Shown in pieces: positions 1 through 8,715 of a stretch of DNA of 64,000 bases (positions within the stretch are counted from its first letter, which is position 1; every line of letters begins with the position of its first letter). The notes under the pieces are model-generated. The model saw nothing but the letters and a program-made list of their open reading frames with translations. It searched no databases and was not told the DNA's origin. The stretch comes from Peptoniphilus rachelemmaiella. Lineage in GTDB: Bacteria; Bacillota; Clostridia; Tissierellales; Peptoniphilaceae. The position numbers and the translations under genes are program-made. The stretch is from assembly GCF_943169845.1 (NCBI RefSeq), contig NZ_CALPBW010000006.1, positions 1 to 64,000 on the forward strand. Direction: 5' to 3'.

Positions 1-38
1 TCACGCTCTTTTAGTGTAAAATGAGAATAATGATTCAT
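1..38 (-). CDS. IS30-family-like transposase, N-terminal fragment
   Basis: Only 12 full codons are visible, reading MNHYSHFTLKER. That opening (basic/aromatic start, then a T-hydrophobic-x-E-R motif) is typical of IS30-family transposases, which begin with a helix-turn-helix for binding the terminal repeats. The ATG at 36-38 is preceded on the minus strand by AGGAGG at a normal distance. The rest lies outside the window, so the catalytic DDE residues cannot be seen and the family call rests on the N-terminus and the leader alone. Confidence 0.5.
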   Translation of the reverse strand, partial: MNHYSHFTLKER

Positions 39-128
39 CGTTCCTCCTGGTTGATTGGTTTTCGTCGACATAATTTTACCAGAAAACGGTGAATCATTTT
101 TTGTTGCACTTAGATTGTAAATTCAAGG
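1..128 (-). mobile_element. IS30-like element, 5' end only
   Basis: This is the edge of an insertion sequence that runs off the left side of the window. It holds a good ribosome site (AGGAGG), the first codons of a transposase-like protein, and a roughly 85-base AT-rich leader. The leader ends in a TTGTTGCACTTAGATTGTAA-type motif at about 101-120, which resembles terminal repeats I recall for IS30-family elements. The exact right boundary is not proven; the nifJ terminator begins at 131, so the element must stop just before it. No target duplication can be checked from one end. Confidence 0.5.
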
Positions 129-130
129 CG

Positions 131-158
131 AAAAAAGACCCCCGCCGAAGCGAGGGCC
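131..158 (-). terminator. Rho-independent terminator of nifJ
   Basis: On the minus strand a nine-pair GC-rich stem (one or two G-T pairs) closes on a TTCG tetraloop and is followed by six T residues. It lies 18 bases past the nifJ stop codon. Confidence 0.9.
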
Positions 159-175
159 TTTGAGAAAAGCTGAGA

Positions 176-3100
176 TTAGTTTTCTTCAGACAATTCTTTG
201 TAGCGTTTGTAGGTTTGTTTTGCATCTTCTTCCGAAGCGTCGAGAAGTTCTTCGCCTTCTTCGGGGGAGCGACGGAGCAAGGATGCGTAACGGTTTTCGC
301 TCATAAGGAATTCGCGATAGGACTTGGAGGGTTCCTTGGAATCCATCTTGAAGGGATTTTCGCCCTTGGCGATGAGCTCGGGATTGTAGTGGTACAGTTG
401 CCAGTAGTTACTTTCGACGGCTTCTTTTTGTTGTTTCGTCGCATAAGCCATACCCTTGGTAATACCGTGGTTGATACAGGGCGAGTAGGCGACGATGAGA
501 GAGGGTCCGTCGTAAGCTTCGGCTTCTTTAATGACCTTGATTAAGTGGTTCATATTGGCACCGAGGGCGACCTTGGCGACGTAGATGTCGCGGTAGCTCA
601 TGGCCAACAGACCCAAGTCTTTCTTCGCGGTCTTCTTACCGGCAGCGGCAAATTGTACGACAGCACCCTTCGGGGTAGCCTTCGAAGATTGACCGCCGGT
701 GTTGGCGTAAAGTTCGTTGTCAACGACGAGTACGTTGACGTCGGCGCCGGTTGCGAGGACGTGGTCCAATCCGCCGTAGCCGATGTCATATGCCCAGCCG
801 TCGCCGCCGTACATCCAGAAGGATTTCTTGGTCAGTTGTTCTTTGTGGGCAAGGACATAGTCTCTTGCGACCAACGCTTCGCCGTCGAGATCCAAACGTT
901 TCAGTGCTTCGATTACGGCGTCGCTGCGTTCGCGGGTGCCTTCGCCTTCGTTGTAGTTGTCGACCCATTCCTTAAAGGCAGCTTTTGCTTCCTTGTCGTC
1001 GATGGCGGCGTTGACCTTTTCCAGTTCCATGGCGACCTTTTCACGTTGTTGACCGGTAGCCAGGTACAGACCTAAGCAGAATTCCGCATTGTTTTCAAAC
1101 AACAGGTTGGACCATGCGGGACCGAAGCCTTGGTGGTTGGTGGTGTAAGGTGCGATGGGGAATGCGCAGCCCCAAGCTTGGGAACAGCCCGTGGCATTGG
1201 CGATGTACATTCTGTCGCCGAAGAGTTGGGTGAGAAGTTTCGCATAGGGGGATTCGGAACAGCCGGCACAAGCGCCCGAGAATTCGAGGAGCGGTTGTTC
1301 GAATTGACTACCCTTAATGGTGAACTTGTTCATGGGATTTTCCTTGTGGGATAAGGTCATGGCGTAATCCCAGTTTTCTTGTTCCGGAAGTTGCGATTCG
1401 AAACCTTCGAAGACAAGTGCTTTTTCCTTAGCCGGGCAAGTTTGTACACAGTTACCGCATCCCGTACAGTCGAGGGGATCCACTTGAATGGCAAATTCGT
1501 ATTGATCGAAGCCCTTGGCGGGGAGGCTGCGGAAGTTTTCCGGTTTGTTCTTTGCTTCTTCTTCATCTAACAAGAAGGGGCGAATGGCTGCGTGGGGGCA
1601 GACGAAAGAACATTGGTTACATTGGATACAGTTATCCGGTTGCCAACGGGGTACGTGAACGGCGATGCCGCGTTTTTCGAATTTCGAGGTACCCAAGGGG
1701 ATGTAGCCGGATTCGTAGCCTTTAAATGCGGATACGGGCAGATCGTCCCCGTGAAGTTCCGTAATGGGAAGCATCATGTTGCGGACGTAATCCGATAAAG
1801 TCGGGTCGACTTTCGCCTCTTCCACGGTAAGGTTCTTCCATTCGGCGGGAACGTCGAATTTGTGGAGGTTTTGATAGCCCACTTCGATGGCCTTGTAGTT
1901 CATGTTGACGATCTTGTCGCCCTTGTGTTGATAGGATTTCTTGGCGAATTCCTTCATTAAGCGTTCGGCTTCATCCATGGGGATGATTTCGGCGAGCTTA
2001 AAGAATGCGGATTGTAAAATCGTGTTGGTACGACGACCTAAGCCGATTTCTTCAGCCAATTCAACGGCATCGATGGTGTAGAATTGAATGTCGTTTTCTG
2101 CCAAATACTTTTTAACTTTGTTAGGCAGGTGTTCGGCGAGGGTTTCGTCGTCCCAAGTGGTGTTCATTAAGAAGACGCCGCCCGGACGAATTTCGTTGAC
2201 GATGTCGTAGCGGGTAATGTAGCTTTGGTTGTGGCAAGCGATGAAGTCGCCGTAGGTAACGGCATTACTGTTACGAATCGGTTCGTGGCCGAAGCGCAGG
2301 TTGGATTTGGTGATCCCGCCGGTCTTCTTGGCGTCGTATTCGAAGTAAGCTTGAACGTACATATCCGTGTTGTCGCCAATGATCTTAATGGAGTTTTTGT
2401 TGGCACCGACGGTACCGTCGCCGCCCAGACCCCAGAACTTGCAGTTGATGATCTTGGGATTGCGAATAACGAAGCTGCGATCCACCGGTAAGGAACGATA
2501 GGTAACATCGTCGACGATACCGACGGTGAAGTCGTCTTTCGGTTCGTTTTGATTTAAGTTTTCGAAGATGGCGTTAATTTGTGCGTGGTCAACGTCTTTC
2601 GAGGAAAGGCCGTAGCGACCGCCGTAAATTTCAGGCGCATCTTTGGTGTTGTTGTAAACAGCGGAAACGTCGAGATACAAAGGATCTCTGCCGCCCGGTT
2701 CCTTGGTACGGTCGATGACGGAAATCCGTTTGACGCTCTTGGGCATTTCAGCTAAGAAATGTTTTTTGGAGAAGGGGCGATAGAGGTGTACTTGTAAGTA
2801 ACCGGTCTTTTGGCCTTCTGAATTTAAGCGATCGACGGTGTCTTTAACCAAACCGCTGACAGAACCCATACCGACGATCACGTGTTCTGCATCGTCTGCG
2901 CCGTAGTAATTAAAGAGGCGATAGTCCGTGCCCTTTAATTCATTGACTTTGTTCATATAGCTTTCTACGATTTCGGGAAGACGGTCGTAGAAGGTGTTAA
3001 TGGATTCTCTGGATTGGAAATAGGTATCCGGGTTTTGAACGATCCCTCTTTGTTTCGGGCGTTCCGGATTCATGGCGTTTTGTTTGTAATGTTCGACGGC

Positions 3101-3697
3101 ATCCCAGTTTAAGAGATTGCCCAGATCTTCGTAATCGAAGACTTCGACTTTTTGAATTTCGTGAGAGGTTCTGAAACCGTCGAAGAAATGCATGAAGGGT
3201 ACGCTGCCTTCAATGGCTGCCAAGTGGGCGACGGCGGCCAAGTTCATGGTTTCTTGAACATCGCCGGATGCGAGCATGGCCCAGCCTGTTTGACGGCAAG
3301 CCATAACGTCGGAATGATCCCCGTAAATAGAAAGAACGTGGGAACCTAAGGTACGAGCGGCAACGTGCATAACGCCCGGATAAAGAGAACCGGCGGTACG
3401 GAACATACTGGGGATCATCAGGGCCAGACCTTGAGATGCGGTGTAGGTCGTGGTTAATGCGCCTGCTTCCAGCGAACCGTGCAAGGTAGCTGCAGCACCT
3501 GCTTCGGCTTGCATTTCTACTAAACGTACTTCTTGTCCGAAAAGATTCTTCTTGCCGTCAGCTGCCCAGCTATCGACTGAGGCTGCCATGGGGGAAGAAG
3601 GGGTAATCGGGAAAATTGCTGCTACTTCGGTAAAAGCGTAAGAGACATAAGCCGCCGCTTCGTTACCGTCCATAGACTTATAGACTTTTTCGGTCAT
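176..3697 (-). CDS. nifJ: Pyruvate:ferredoxin (flavodoxin) oxidoreductase
   Basis: This cytoplasmic enzyme oxidises pyruvate with CoA to acetyl-CoA and CO2 and passes electrons to ferredoxin or flavodoxin. It is the main pyruvate-splitting enzyme of fermentative anaerobes. The 1173-residue product has the usual single-chain length and order: N-terminal pyruvate-binding domain, central domains, two 4Fe-4S clusters near residues 690 (CIQCNQCSFVCP) and 745 (CTGCGNCVQTCP), a further CAGC cluster ligand site near 810, and the thiamine-diphosphate motif around GDGWAYDIGYGG near 965. The reading frame is open further upstream, but the start chosen (MTEKVYKSMDG) has AAGGAG seven bases ahead and matches the family N-terminus. 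It is monocistronic, with its own terminator and a long leader carrying a cre-like site. Confidence 0.97.
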   Translation of the reverse strand: MTEKVYKSMDGNEAAAYVSYAFTEVAAIFPITPSSPMAASVDSWAADGKKNLFGQEVRLVEMQAEAGAAATLHGSLEAGALTTTYTASQGLALMIPSMFRTAGSLYPGVMHVAARTLGSHVLSIYGDHSDVMACRQTGWAMLASGDVQETMNLAAVAHLAAIEGSVPFMHFFDGFRTSHEIQKVEVFDYEDLGNLLNWDAVEHYKQNAMNPERPKQRGIVQNPDTYFQSRESINTFYDRLPEIVESYMNKVNELKGTDYRLFNYYGADDAEHVIVGMGSVSGLVKDTVDRLNSEGQKTGYLQVHLYRPFSKKHFLAEMPKSVKRISVIDRTKEPGGRDPLYLDVSAVYNNTKDAPEIYGGRYGLSSKDVDHAQINAIFENLNQNEPKDDFTVGIVDDVTYRSLPVDRSFVIRNPKIINCKFWGLGGDGTVGANKNSIKIIGDNTDMYVQAYFEYDAKKTGGITKSNLRFGHEPIRNSNAVTYGDFIACHNQSYITRYDIVNEIRPGGVFLMNTTWDDETLAEHLPNKVKKYLAENDIQFYTIDAVELAEEIGLGRRTNTILQSAFFKLAEIIPMDEAERLMKEFAKKSYQHKGDKIVNMNYKAIEVGYQNLHKFDVPAEWKNLTVEEAKVDPTLSDYVRNMMLPITELHGDDLPVSAFKGYESGYIPLGTSKFEKRGIAVHVPRWQPDNCIQCNQCSFVCPHAAIRPFLLDEEEAKNKPENFRSLPAKGFDQYEFAIQVDPLDCTGCGNCVQTCPAKEKALVFEGFESQLPEQENWDYAMTLSHKENPMNKFTIKGSQFEQPLLEFSGACAGCSESPYAKLLTQLFGDRMYIANATGCSQAWGCAFPIAPYTTNHQGFGPAWSNLLFENNAEFCLGLYLATGQQREKVAMELEKVNAAIDDKEAKAAFKEWVDNYNEGEGTRERSDAVIEALKRLDLDGEALVARDYVLAHKEQLTKKSFWMYGGDGWAYDIGYGGLDHVLATGADVNVLVVDNELYANTGGQSSKATPKGAVVQFAAAGKKTAKKDLGLLAMSYRDIYVAKVALGANMNHLIKVIKEAEAYDGPSLIVAYSPCINHGITKGMAYATKQQKEAVESNYWQLYHYNPELIAKGENPFKMDSKEPSKSYREFLMSENRYASLLRRSPEEGEELLDASEEDAKQTYKRYKELSEEN

Positions 3698-3771
3698 GTA
3701 CACACTCCTTAACATTCTTTCGAGATGATGTTCTATTGTCGGCGGACCGACAGGTGCGGGGAAGGGTTGTG

Positions 3772-3785
3772 TGAAAACGTTAACA
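3772..3785 (-). promoter_or_regulatory. cre-like operator in the nifJ leader
   Basis: TGAAAACGTTAACA matches every fixed position of the catabolite-responsive element consensus TGWNANCGNTNWCA. It is embedded in a longer inverted repeat (TGTGTGAAAACGTTAACACA). It sits about 75 bases upstream of the nifJ start and downstream of the likely -10 box, a position suited to roadblock repression by a CcpA-type regulator. Binding is inferred from sequence only. Confidence 0.5.
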
Positions 3786-3812
3786 CATCGGGCTTCCTCG
3801 TCCTCAAAAAAC

Positions 3813-3841
3813 ATTATATACAAAGGGTTCTGAAAATGGTA
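3813..3841 (-). promoter_or_regulatory. Possible nifJ promoter
   Basis: A consensus TATAAT lies at 3813-3818 on the minus strand, about 115 bases upstream of the nifJ start. The -35 region at about 3836-3841 is a poor match, so the promoter may need an activator. A 12-base perfect palindrome (TTTGTCGACAAA, 3885-3896) lies roughly 70 bases further upstream and could bind one. Confidence 0.35.
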
Positions 3842-4243
3842 GGTGAATTTCAGAATTCTATCAAAAACACAATTTCTAAAGAATTTTGTCGACAAACAAC
3901 AATATTGGCAGATAAAAGGGGAAAAAACTAAAAAACAAACGCCGTCATGAAGGCGAAGCAAAACTTTCTCGGCAAAAGATTAAAATTTGCAGTGCTTCTT
4001 TTCCCATACTTTTAGAATTTCGACGAATTCCTTCAATTTTATACTTCGATTTTTATGAGTCAATCTTCTTTTCGCGTCCTGCGAATTTTGAAATGGTTAA
4101 CATCCGGGTCGGATCATGCCCTTTGTGAGCCGCCGGCGAATTGACCGGTGGGAAGAGGAGATGCTGGACACCCGCGACGGAAAAGATTGAGGGCAATGGG
4201 CGTCGTATCGCAGGTCGAGGATAGATGAAGATCGATTTATTTG
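3842..4243. other. Intergenic region between divergent nifJ and transporter genes
   Basis: About 400 bases without a credible gene. It contains the TTTGTCGACAAA palindrome at 3885-3896. Base composition shifts from AT-rich (3842-4090) to GC-rich (4100-4220). The GC-rich part has no coding frame I recognise and lies upstream of the transporter promoter, so it is not part of that transcript. I found no match to a riboswitch class I know. Confidence 0.5.
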
Positions 4244-4272
4244 TTGAACCGCCGAGAAAATTAGATTATAAT
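4244..4272 (+). promoter_or_regulatory. Sigma-A-type promoter of the transporter gene
   Basis: TTGAAC, a 17-base spacer and TATAAT. The predicted transcript starts near 4279. Confidence 0.75.
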
Positions 4273-4365
4273 GTACTTTAATTCTCATAAATGAGGAAAT
4301 GAATGGAATCGACGGTGTCACGTCACGGCGATCGGCGAGAGCGGCGATTTTGTGCGGAGGTAGAT

Positions 4366-5532
4366 ATGGATAATTTAAAAGGAAAGAAGAAAGTCAAGGC
4401 CATCGGCATCGAGACCTTCGTGTTCCTCGTCATACTAATTGGCGGGTTTTATTTAATCGGTCATAAAATGGGCGTCGGCATGATGTTCAAAACCATGATG
4501 GCCACGGCCCACGATTTACTATTACAGACGGTCTTATTGATTATGGCCATGGCTGTGCTCGCCGGGGCCATTAGCGGCGTCATGTCGGAATTCGGCGCCA
4601 TCGCCTTGATTAACCGCATTTTTGCACCGATGATGAAGCCTGTTTGGGGGATTCCCGGCGCCAGCGTCACCGGTGCCGTGGCTACCTACTTGTCCGACAA
4701 TCCGGCGATTATATCTTTTGCAAAAGACAAGACCTTTACTCAATACTTCAGAAAGTATCAAGTGCCCGCCCTTTGCAATTTAGGAACATCCTTCGGCATG
4801 GGCCTCATCGTCACCACCTTTATGATCTCCCAAGGCCAGGAATTTATGGTCCCGGCCATTATCGGGAATGTGGGCGCCCTCATCGGATCCGTGGTCAGCG
4901 TACGCCTCATGCTTATTCAAACGAAGAAGCATTACGGCGATTCGGCCGATGATCCCTACGACGAAACCTTAACGGCAGAAGATCTTGACGGTAAAAATGA
5001 ATTTCGCTACATTCGCGAAGGCAATCTCTTTCAACGGACGCTGGATGCGCTTCTGGAGGGCGGAAGAAACGGCGTGGACATGGGCGTGTCCATTATTCCC
5101 GGCGTGCTCATCGTCTGTACTTTCGTCATGATGATTACCTTTGGCCCCGGTGAAGGCGGCCATTACACCGGCGCCGCCTACGAAGGCGTGGAGTTTTTGC
5201 CCCTGGTCGGTCAAAAGCTGCAATTTATCTTTGAGCCGATTTTCGGATTCCAATCGCCGGAAGCCATCGCCTTTCCCATTACGGCCTTAGGCGCCGTCGG
5301 GGCGGCCATTTCCCTGGTACCGAATTTTATTAAAACAGGGGTGGCCCTACCCAATGACATCGCCGTTTTTACGGCCATGGGGATGTGCTGGTCCGGCTAT
5401 TTAAGCACCCATATCGCCATGATGGATGCCCTGGATTCCAGAGAGCTGGCAGGCAAGGCAATTTTGTCGCACACCATCGGCGGCTTGGTGGCAGGGGTCG
5501 CGGCCCACTTCATTTACATGCTCATCGCTTAA
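4366..5532 (+). CDS. CD0519/CD1768-type membrane protein with nucleoside-recognition (Gate) fold
   Basis: A 388-residue polytopic inner-membrane protein with about nine or ten hydrophobic segments. Conserved-looking loops include GAISGVMSEFGA, YLSDNPAIISFAKD and the FGFQSPEAIAFPITALGA segment. It resembles the clostridial family annotated CD0519/CD1768, related to nucleoside-recognition-domain transporters; the true substrate is unknown. The chosen ATG follows GGAGG at eight bases. An in-frame ATG at 4303 with a GAGG motif would add 21 residues that look unlike a membrane-protein N-terminus, but it cannot be excluded. It has its own promoter and terminator, so it is a single-gene unit. Confidence 0.75.
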   Translation: MDNLKGKKKVKAIGIETFVFLVILIGGFYLIGHKMGVGMMFKTMMATAHDLLLQTVLLIMAMAVLAGAISGVMSEFGAIALINRIFAPMMKPVWGIPGASVTGAVATYLSDNPAIISFAKDKTFTQYFRKYQVPALCNLGTSFGMGLIVTTFMISQGQEFMVPAIIGNVGALIGSVVSVRLMLIQTKKHYGDSADDPYDETLTAEDLDGKNEFRYIREGNLFQRTLDALLEGGRNGVDMGVSIIPGVLIVCTFVMMITFGPGEGGHYTGAAYEGVEFLPLVGQKLQFIFEPIFGFQSPEAIAFPITALGAVGAAISLVPNFIKTGVALPNDIAVFTAMGMCWSGYLSTHIAMMDALDSRELAGKAILSHTIGGLVAGVAAHFIYMLIA

Positions 5533-5539
5533 GAGAAAG

Positions 5540-5564
5540 GCGCAGAGGGATCTGCGCTTTTTTG
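5540..5564 (+). terminator. Rho-independent terminator
   Basis: GCGCAGA stem, GGGA loop, TCTGCGC, then a T-run; directly after the transporter stop codon. Confidence 0.9.
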
Positions 5565-5628
5565 TTGCACGGAGAAGGTTTTGTGTTAAAATTCATATAG
5601 ATTACTTTGAAAGAAACGGGGAATTAAT

Positions 5629-5997
5629 TTGCAATCGATGAATAAAAAGAAATTACAAACCTACGCGATCCTTGGCCTGGTCATGATCTTGTTAAGGCAA
5701 GGGGCCATGGCGGCGGGCTTCTTCCGCGAACCGACGGATACCTTAGCCACCTGGGCCATGATTCTTGCCGCCATCGGATTTTTCGTGTTTCACTACGAGC
5801 TGCGTCGGGGCAAGGGCATCTCCGCCGACGGAGAAGAAGAACTTTTCGGCGGGCCGAAGCTACACGGCGGGCTGCTCGTCGCCCTTTCTCTCTTCTTTTT
5901 CTCTTGGACCTTGGCGAAGGGGATCATTATACTCATTATGTTTGGAGGCGTGCTCCTGCTTTTCACCAAGCTCATTCGAAATGTGAACCAAAAATAA
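5629..5997 (+). CDS. Small membrane protein, unknown function
   Basis: A 122-residue protein with about four hydrophobic stretches: residues ~12-28, ~41-57, and two close together at ~80-112. A charged loop containing GKGISADGEEELFG separates the halves. I do not recognise the family. The TTG start is favoured because a GGGGA motif lies eight bases upstream; an ATG three codons later would be too far from it. It sits between two terminators and so is expressed alone. Transport or membrane-stress roles are both possible; the sequence does not decide. Confidence 0.6.
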   Translation: MQSMNKKKLQTYAILGLVMILLRQGAMAAGFFREPTDTLATWAMILAAIGFFVFHYELRRGKGISADGEEELFGGPKLHGGLLVALSLFFFSWTLAKGIIILIMFGGVLLLFTKLIRNVNQK

Positions 5998-6006
5998 ATG
6001 TTGGCG

Positions 6007-6037
6007 ACGGGATCTCGTAGGGGGTCCTGTTTTTTTG
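6007..6037 (+). terminator. Rho-independent terminator
   Basis: ACGGGATC pairs with GGGTCCTGT (two G-T pairs), followed by seven T residues. Confidence 0.75.
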
Positions 6038-6131
6038 CTGATTTTTTTAATTTCAAACAGAGAGAAGTAATAATAGAGCCGAAGCTTGTGTATTTGCAAA
6101 TGGTGGGGGTAAAAATGATAAATCAGAACGA

Positions 6132-6155
6132 ATCCCACGGGCGCGGACCGTGGAT
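6132..6155 (+). repeat. Inverted repeat ahead of the YhgE/Pip pair
   Basis: CCACGG, seven-base spacer, CCGTGG, about 25 bases upstream of the first YhgE/Pip gene. It could be an operator or a leader hairpin. No T-run follows. Confidence 0.4.
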
Positions 6156-6180
6156 CAATCGTTAACGGAAAAGAGTCTCT

Positions 6181-8715
6181 ATGGAAAAAGTCAAAAAAAT
6201 TTTACAGCGGGATTTAAAGCGGCTTCGCTCCAACGGTGCGGCGCTACTGGTTTTAATGGGCATTTGTCTTTTGCCCTCTTTTTACGCGTGGTTTAATATT
6301 GCCGCGAACATGGATCCCTACGGAAATTTGAATCAAGTGAAAATTGCCGTAGCCAACGAAGACAGGGCCGTCCCCTTTCAGGGCAAGGACCTAAATGCCG
6401 GCGACGAAATTATCAAGCAATTAAAAACGAACGATCAGCTTGGGTGGACTTTCGTGGACAAAGCCCGCGCCATTGAAGGCGTGAAGGCGGGGAAGTATTA
6501 CGCCGCCATCGTCATTCCCTCGGATTTTTCCTCGTCCTTTCTCTCGATTTTAGATGAAGGCGCCATTCGCTTTCCGGCGCTGGATTACTACGTCAACGAA
6601 AAATTAAACGCCATTGCCCCGAAGATTACCTCCACGGGCATGGGCACCTTGGAAGCTGAAATCGACAGCCGCTTTGTGGCCATGAGCTCGGAGATTTTAG
6701 GAAAGAAATTGGCGGCGTCCACCGGAGAACTTCGCGCCGAGGCGGAGGAGAAGAAAGCGCAGGCCATTCACAGCCTGGAAAAAGTGGGCAAAAATCTGGC
6801 GGAATACGAGACGGTTTTAAAAAATATGGATGAAGAGATGAACCGCCTGTCGGATTTAAGCCACCGTGCTCGCGGGGACGTGGCGTCGCTGAAAGAGGCG
6901 GTAAAAAAAGGCGAACTAACGCTGGACGAAGCGGCGGGGCTCTTGGAAGAGACCCGAAAAGAAAGTGAAAAAATGATCGGCGCCTACGAAAATCTCATGG
7001 AAGAGATGAACCGCATGGTGCAGGTGGCCGATGCCTATTCGGAAAAGAAGCATCAGTCTCTGGACGGCGACTTTACTTATGAAAGAAGCGGCAACCGCCG
7101 GGCCCTCGTGGACATGGAATTGATTAACGGATTAAACGGCGAGGTGCTAAAGGATTTAGAAGACCTTTCGCCAATCCCAAAGGCGGCAAAACCACTGGAT
7201 ATCTTGGGGCGCAGTCGCCAAATCAATCGCAGAAACGGCGAGATAATCGCCGCGGTGAAGGAACAACAGGCGATCCTCGATTCGGCGGAGGCGTCATTGA
7301 AAAAAAGCCACCTACGCATTCAGCAGCGCCTCAAGGAATCCTCCGATCAACGGAAGGCCTTTGAGCAAGCTTACCGCAGCAGCATTCCGCCTGCCGTGAA
7401 TCAAAGCTTCGACCTGTTCAATCAAGTGGAAGGCCATCTTTCCGGTACCTTGGCCACCCTGCCCACCCTTTTAGACGAATTCGATCAACTCCTGGGGAGC
7501 ACGGAAGCCATGACCGAAGAGGCGCACAAAACCGTGGCGAACAGCTTGGATAGCTTGAAGCGGGCCCAAGACAGCATTTCCGGCTTGCAAAAGGATTTGG
7601 GGCAGTTGGCTCGAGGGCCCCTCTACGAAAAAATTCGCGAGGCCACCCGTGTGGACGAAAAGACATTTACCACCTTTATGGAAAGCCCGGTGACGGTGCA
7701 TTCCCACGTCGTTTACGAAAGCGAAAACTACGGTAGCGCCATGACGCCCTTTTTTACCAATCTGGCTCTGTGGGTCGGCGGCATGATCCTCATATCAATT
7801 TTAAAAATCGACGTGGACCGAGAAGACGATCTTGAGCCGTTGACATTTAAAGAAGGCTACTTCGCTCGCTTGGGCCTATTTGTTCTCGTCGGCCTCGCCC
7901 AGGCGTTCATCGTCGGTGCCGGCGATTTGTACCTCTTGAAGGTGCAGTGCGCCCACCCCTTCCTCTTTATTCTCACGGCCCTTTTTGCCTCCCTGGCCTA
8001 TGTGTCCATCATCTATTCCTTGGCTGCCACCTTCAGAAACATCGGCAAGGCCATTGCAGTCATCGTGCTCATCCTGCAGATTCCCGGCGCTTCCGGCACC
8101 TACCCCATCGAAATGATGGCGCCGTTTTTTAGGTCCATTTATCCGGCCCTGCCCTTTCACTACGGCATCGACGCCATGCGGGAAGCCATGCTCGGCATCT
8201 ATGGCTACCATTTGGCGAAAGACTGGCTCCTGCTTATGGCCTATGTGCCCGTCTCCCTCGTTATCGGCCTGGTGGGGCCCCACATCTTCGGCAAGCTCAA
8301 TCATATTTTCGACTTAAAACTGGCTCAAAGCGAATTGATTCACGGCGATCTTCCGAAGAGACAACGCCTTATAGGTGCGGATCTGATTCCCATGATTCTC
8401 GCTTCAGACGTGGCGGGCCTTGCGCGGAAAAGAGAAAAGCATCGACGATTTTTTGCCGCCTACGAAAAAAAGAAGATCTACGCCTTTGGAGCCCTGGCCG
8501 TGGTGCCTGCCGTCTTCCTTTGCTTGCTCCTGGGCATGGACAGCAAGATCCGCTACCTGGTGATTTGGGTCGCATCCATCATCGCCTTTGCCACCTACTT
8601 GATTTGGTTGGAATATTACCGTTATCGTTACGAGGAGGAAGAAAAGTGGATGGATCTTTCCGAATCAGAAGTCTTGGACCGTTTGAAAGGCAAGGATGCC
8701 CATGAAAAAGATTAA
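6181..8715 (+). CDS. YhgE/Pip-family membrane protein (first of tandem pair)
   Basis: An 844-residue membrane protein of the YhgE/Pip ('phage infection protein') family, which shares an ABC-2-like membrane domain. It has one N-terminal membrane helix (ICLLPSFYAWFNIAAN), then a large extracytoplasmic stretch rich in predicted coiled coil (about residues 180-500), then about six C-terminal helices beginning near ENYGSAMTPFF. Unlike its partner it carries an extra C-terminal extension with two more helices and an acidic tail. In lactococci a Pip homologue is a phage receptor; other homologues contribute to export or envelope functions. The physiological substrate is unknown. The start is the only ATG near a purine-rich stretch, and the ribosome site is weak. 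The downstream partner overlaps its 3' end. Confidence 0.85.
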   Translation: MEKVKKILQRDLKRLRSNGAALLVLMGICLLPSFYAWFNIAANMDPYGNLNQVKIAVANEDRAVPFQGKDLNAGDEIIKQLKTNDQLGWTFVDKARAIEGVKAGKYYAAIVIPSDFSSSFLSILDEGAIRFPALDYYVNEKLNAIAPKITSTGMGTLEAEIDSRFVAMSSEILGKKLAASTGELRAEAEEKKAQAIHSLEKVGKNLAEYETVLKNMDEEMNRLSDLSHRARGDVASLKEAVKKGELTLDEAAGLLEETRKESEKMIGAYENLMEEMNRMVQVADAYSEKKHQSLDGDFTYERSGNRRALVDMELINGLNGEVLKDLEDLSPIPKAAKPLDILGRSRQINRRNGEIIAAVKEQQAILDSAEASLKKSHLRIQQRLKESSDQRKAFEQAYRSSIPPAVNQSFDLFNQVEGHLSGTLATLPTLLDEFDQLLGSTEAMTEEAHKTVANSLDSLKRAQDSISGLQKDLGQLARGPLYEKIREATRVDEKTFTTFMESPVTVHSHVVYESENYGSAMTPFFTNLALWVGGMILISILKIDVDREDDLEPLTFKEGYFARLGLFVLVGLAQAFIVGAGDLYLLKVQCAHPFLFILTALFASLAYVSIIYSLAATFRNIGKAIAVIVLILQIPGASGTYPIEMMAPFFRSIYPALPFHYGIDAMREAMLGIYGYHLAKDWLLLMAYVPVSLVIGLVGPHIFGKLNHIFDLKLAQSELIHGDLPKRQRLIGADLIPMILASDVAGLARKREKHRRFFAAYEKKKIYAFGALAVVPAVFLCLLLGMDSKIRYLVIWVASIIAFATYLIWLEYYRYRYEEEEKWMDLSESEVLDRLKGKDAHEKD

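Noticed and set aside
545..1075. Long plus-strand open frame inside nifJ, and similar ones opposite other genes
   Set aside because: They are mirror frames created by the codon bias of the real genes; they lack ribosome sites and recognisable protein features.
3697..3961. An 88-residue N-terminal extension of nifJ
   Set aside because: The in-frame extension crosses the promoter and cre-like site, and the ATG at 3697 has an ideal ribosome site and matches the enzyme family.
4090..4243. GC-rich stretch as a riboswitch for the transporter
   Set aside because: The TTGAAC-17-TATAAT promoter lies downstream of it, so it is not in the transcript, and no known motif fits.
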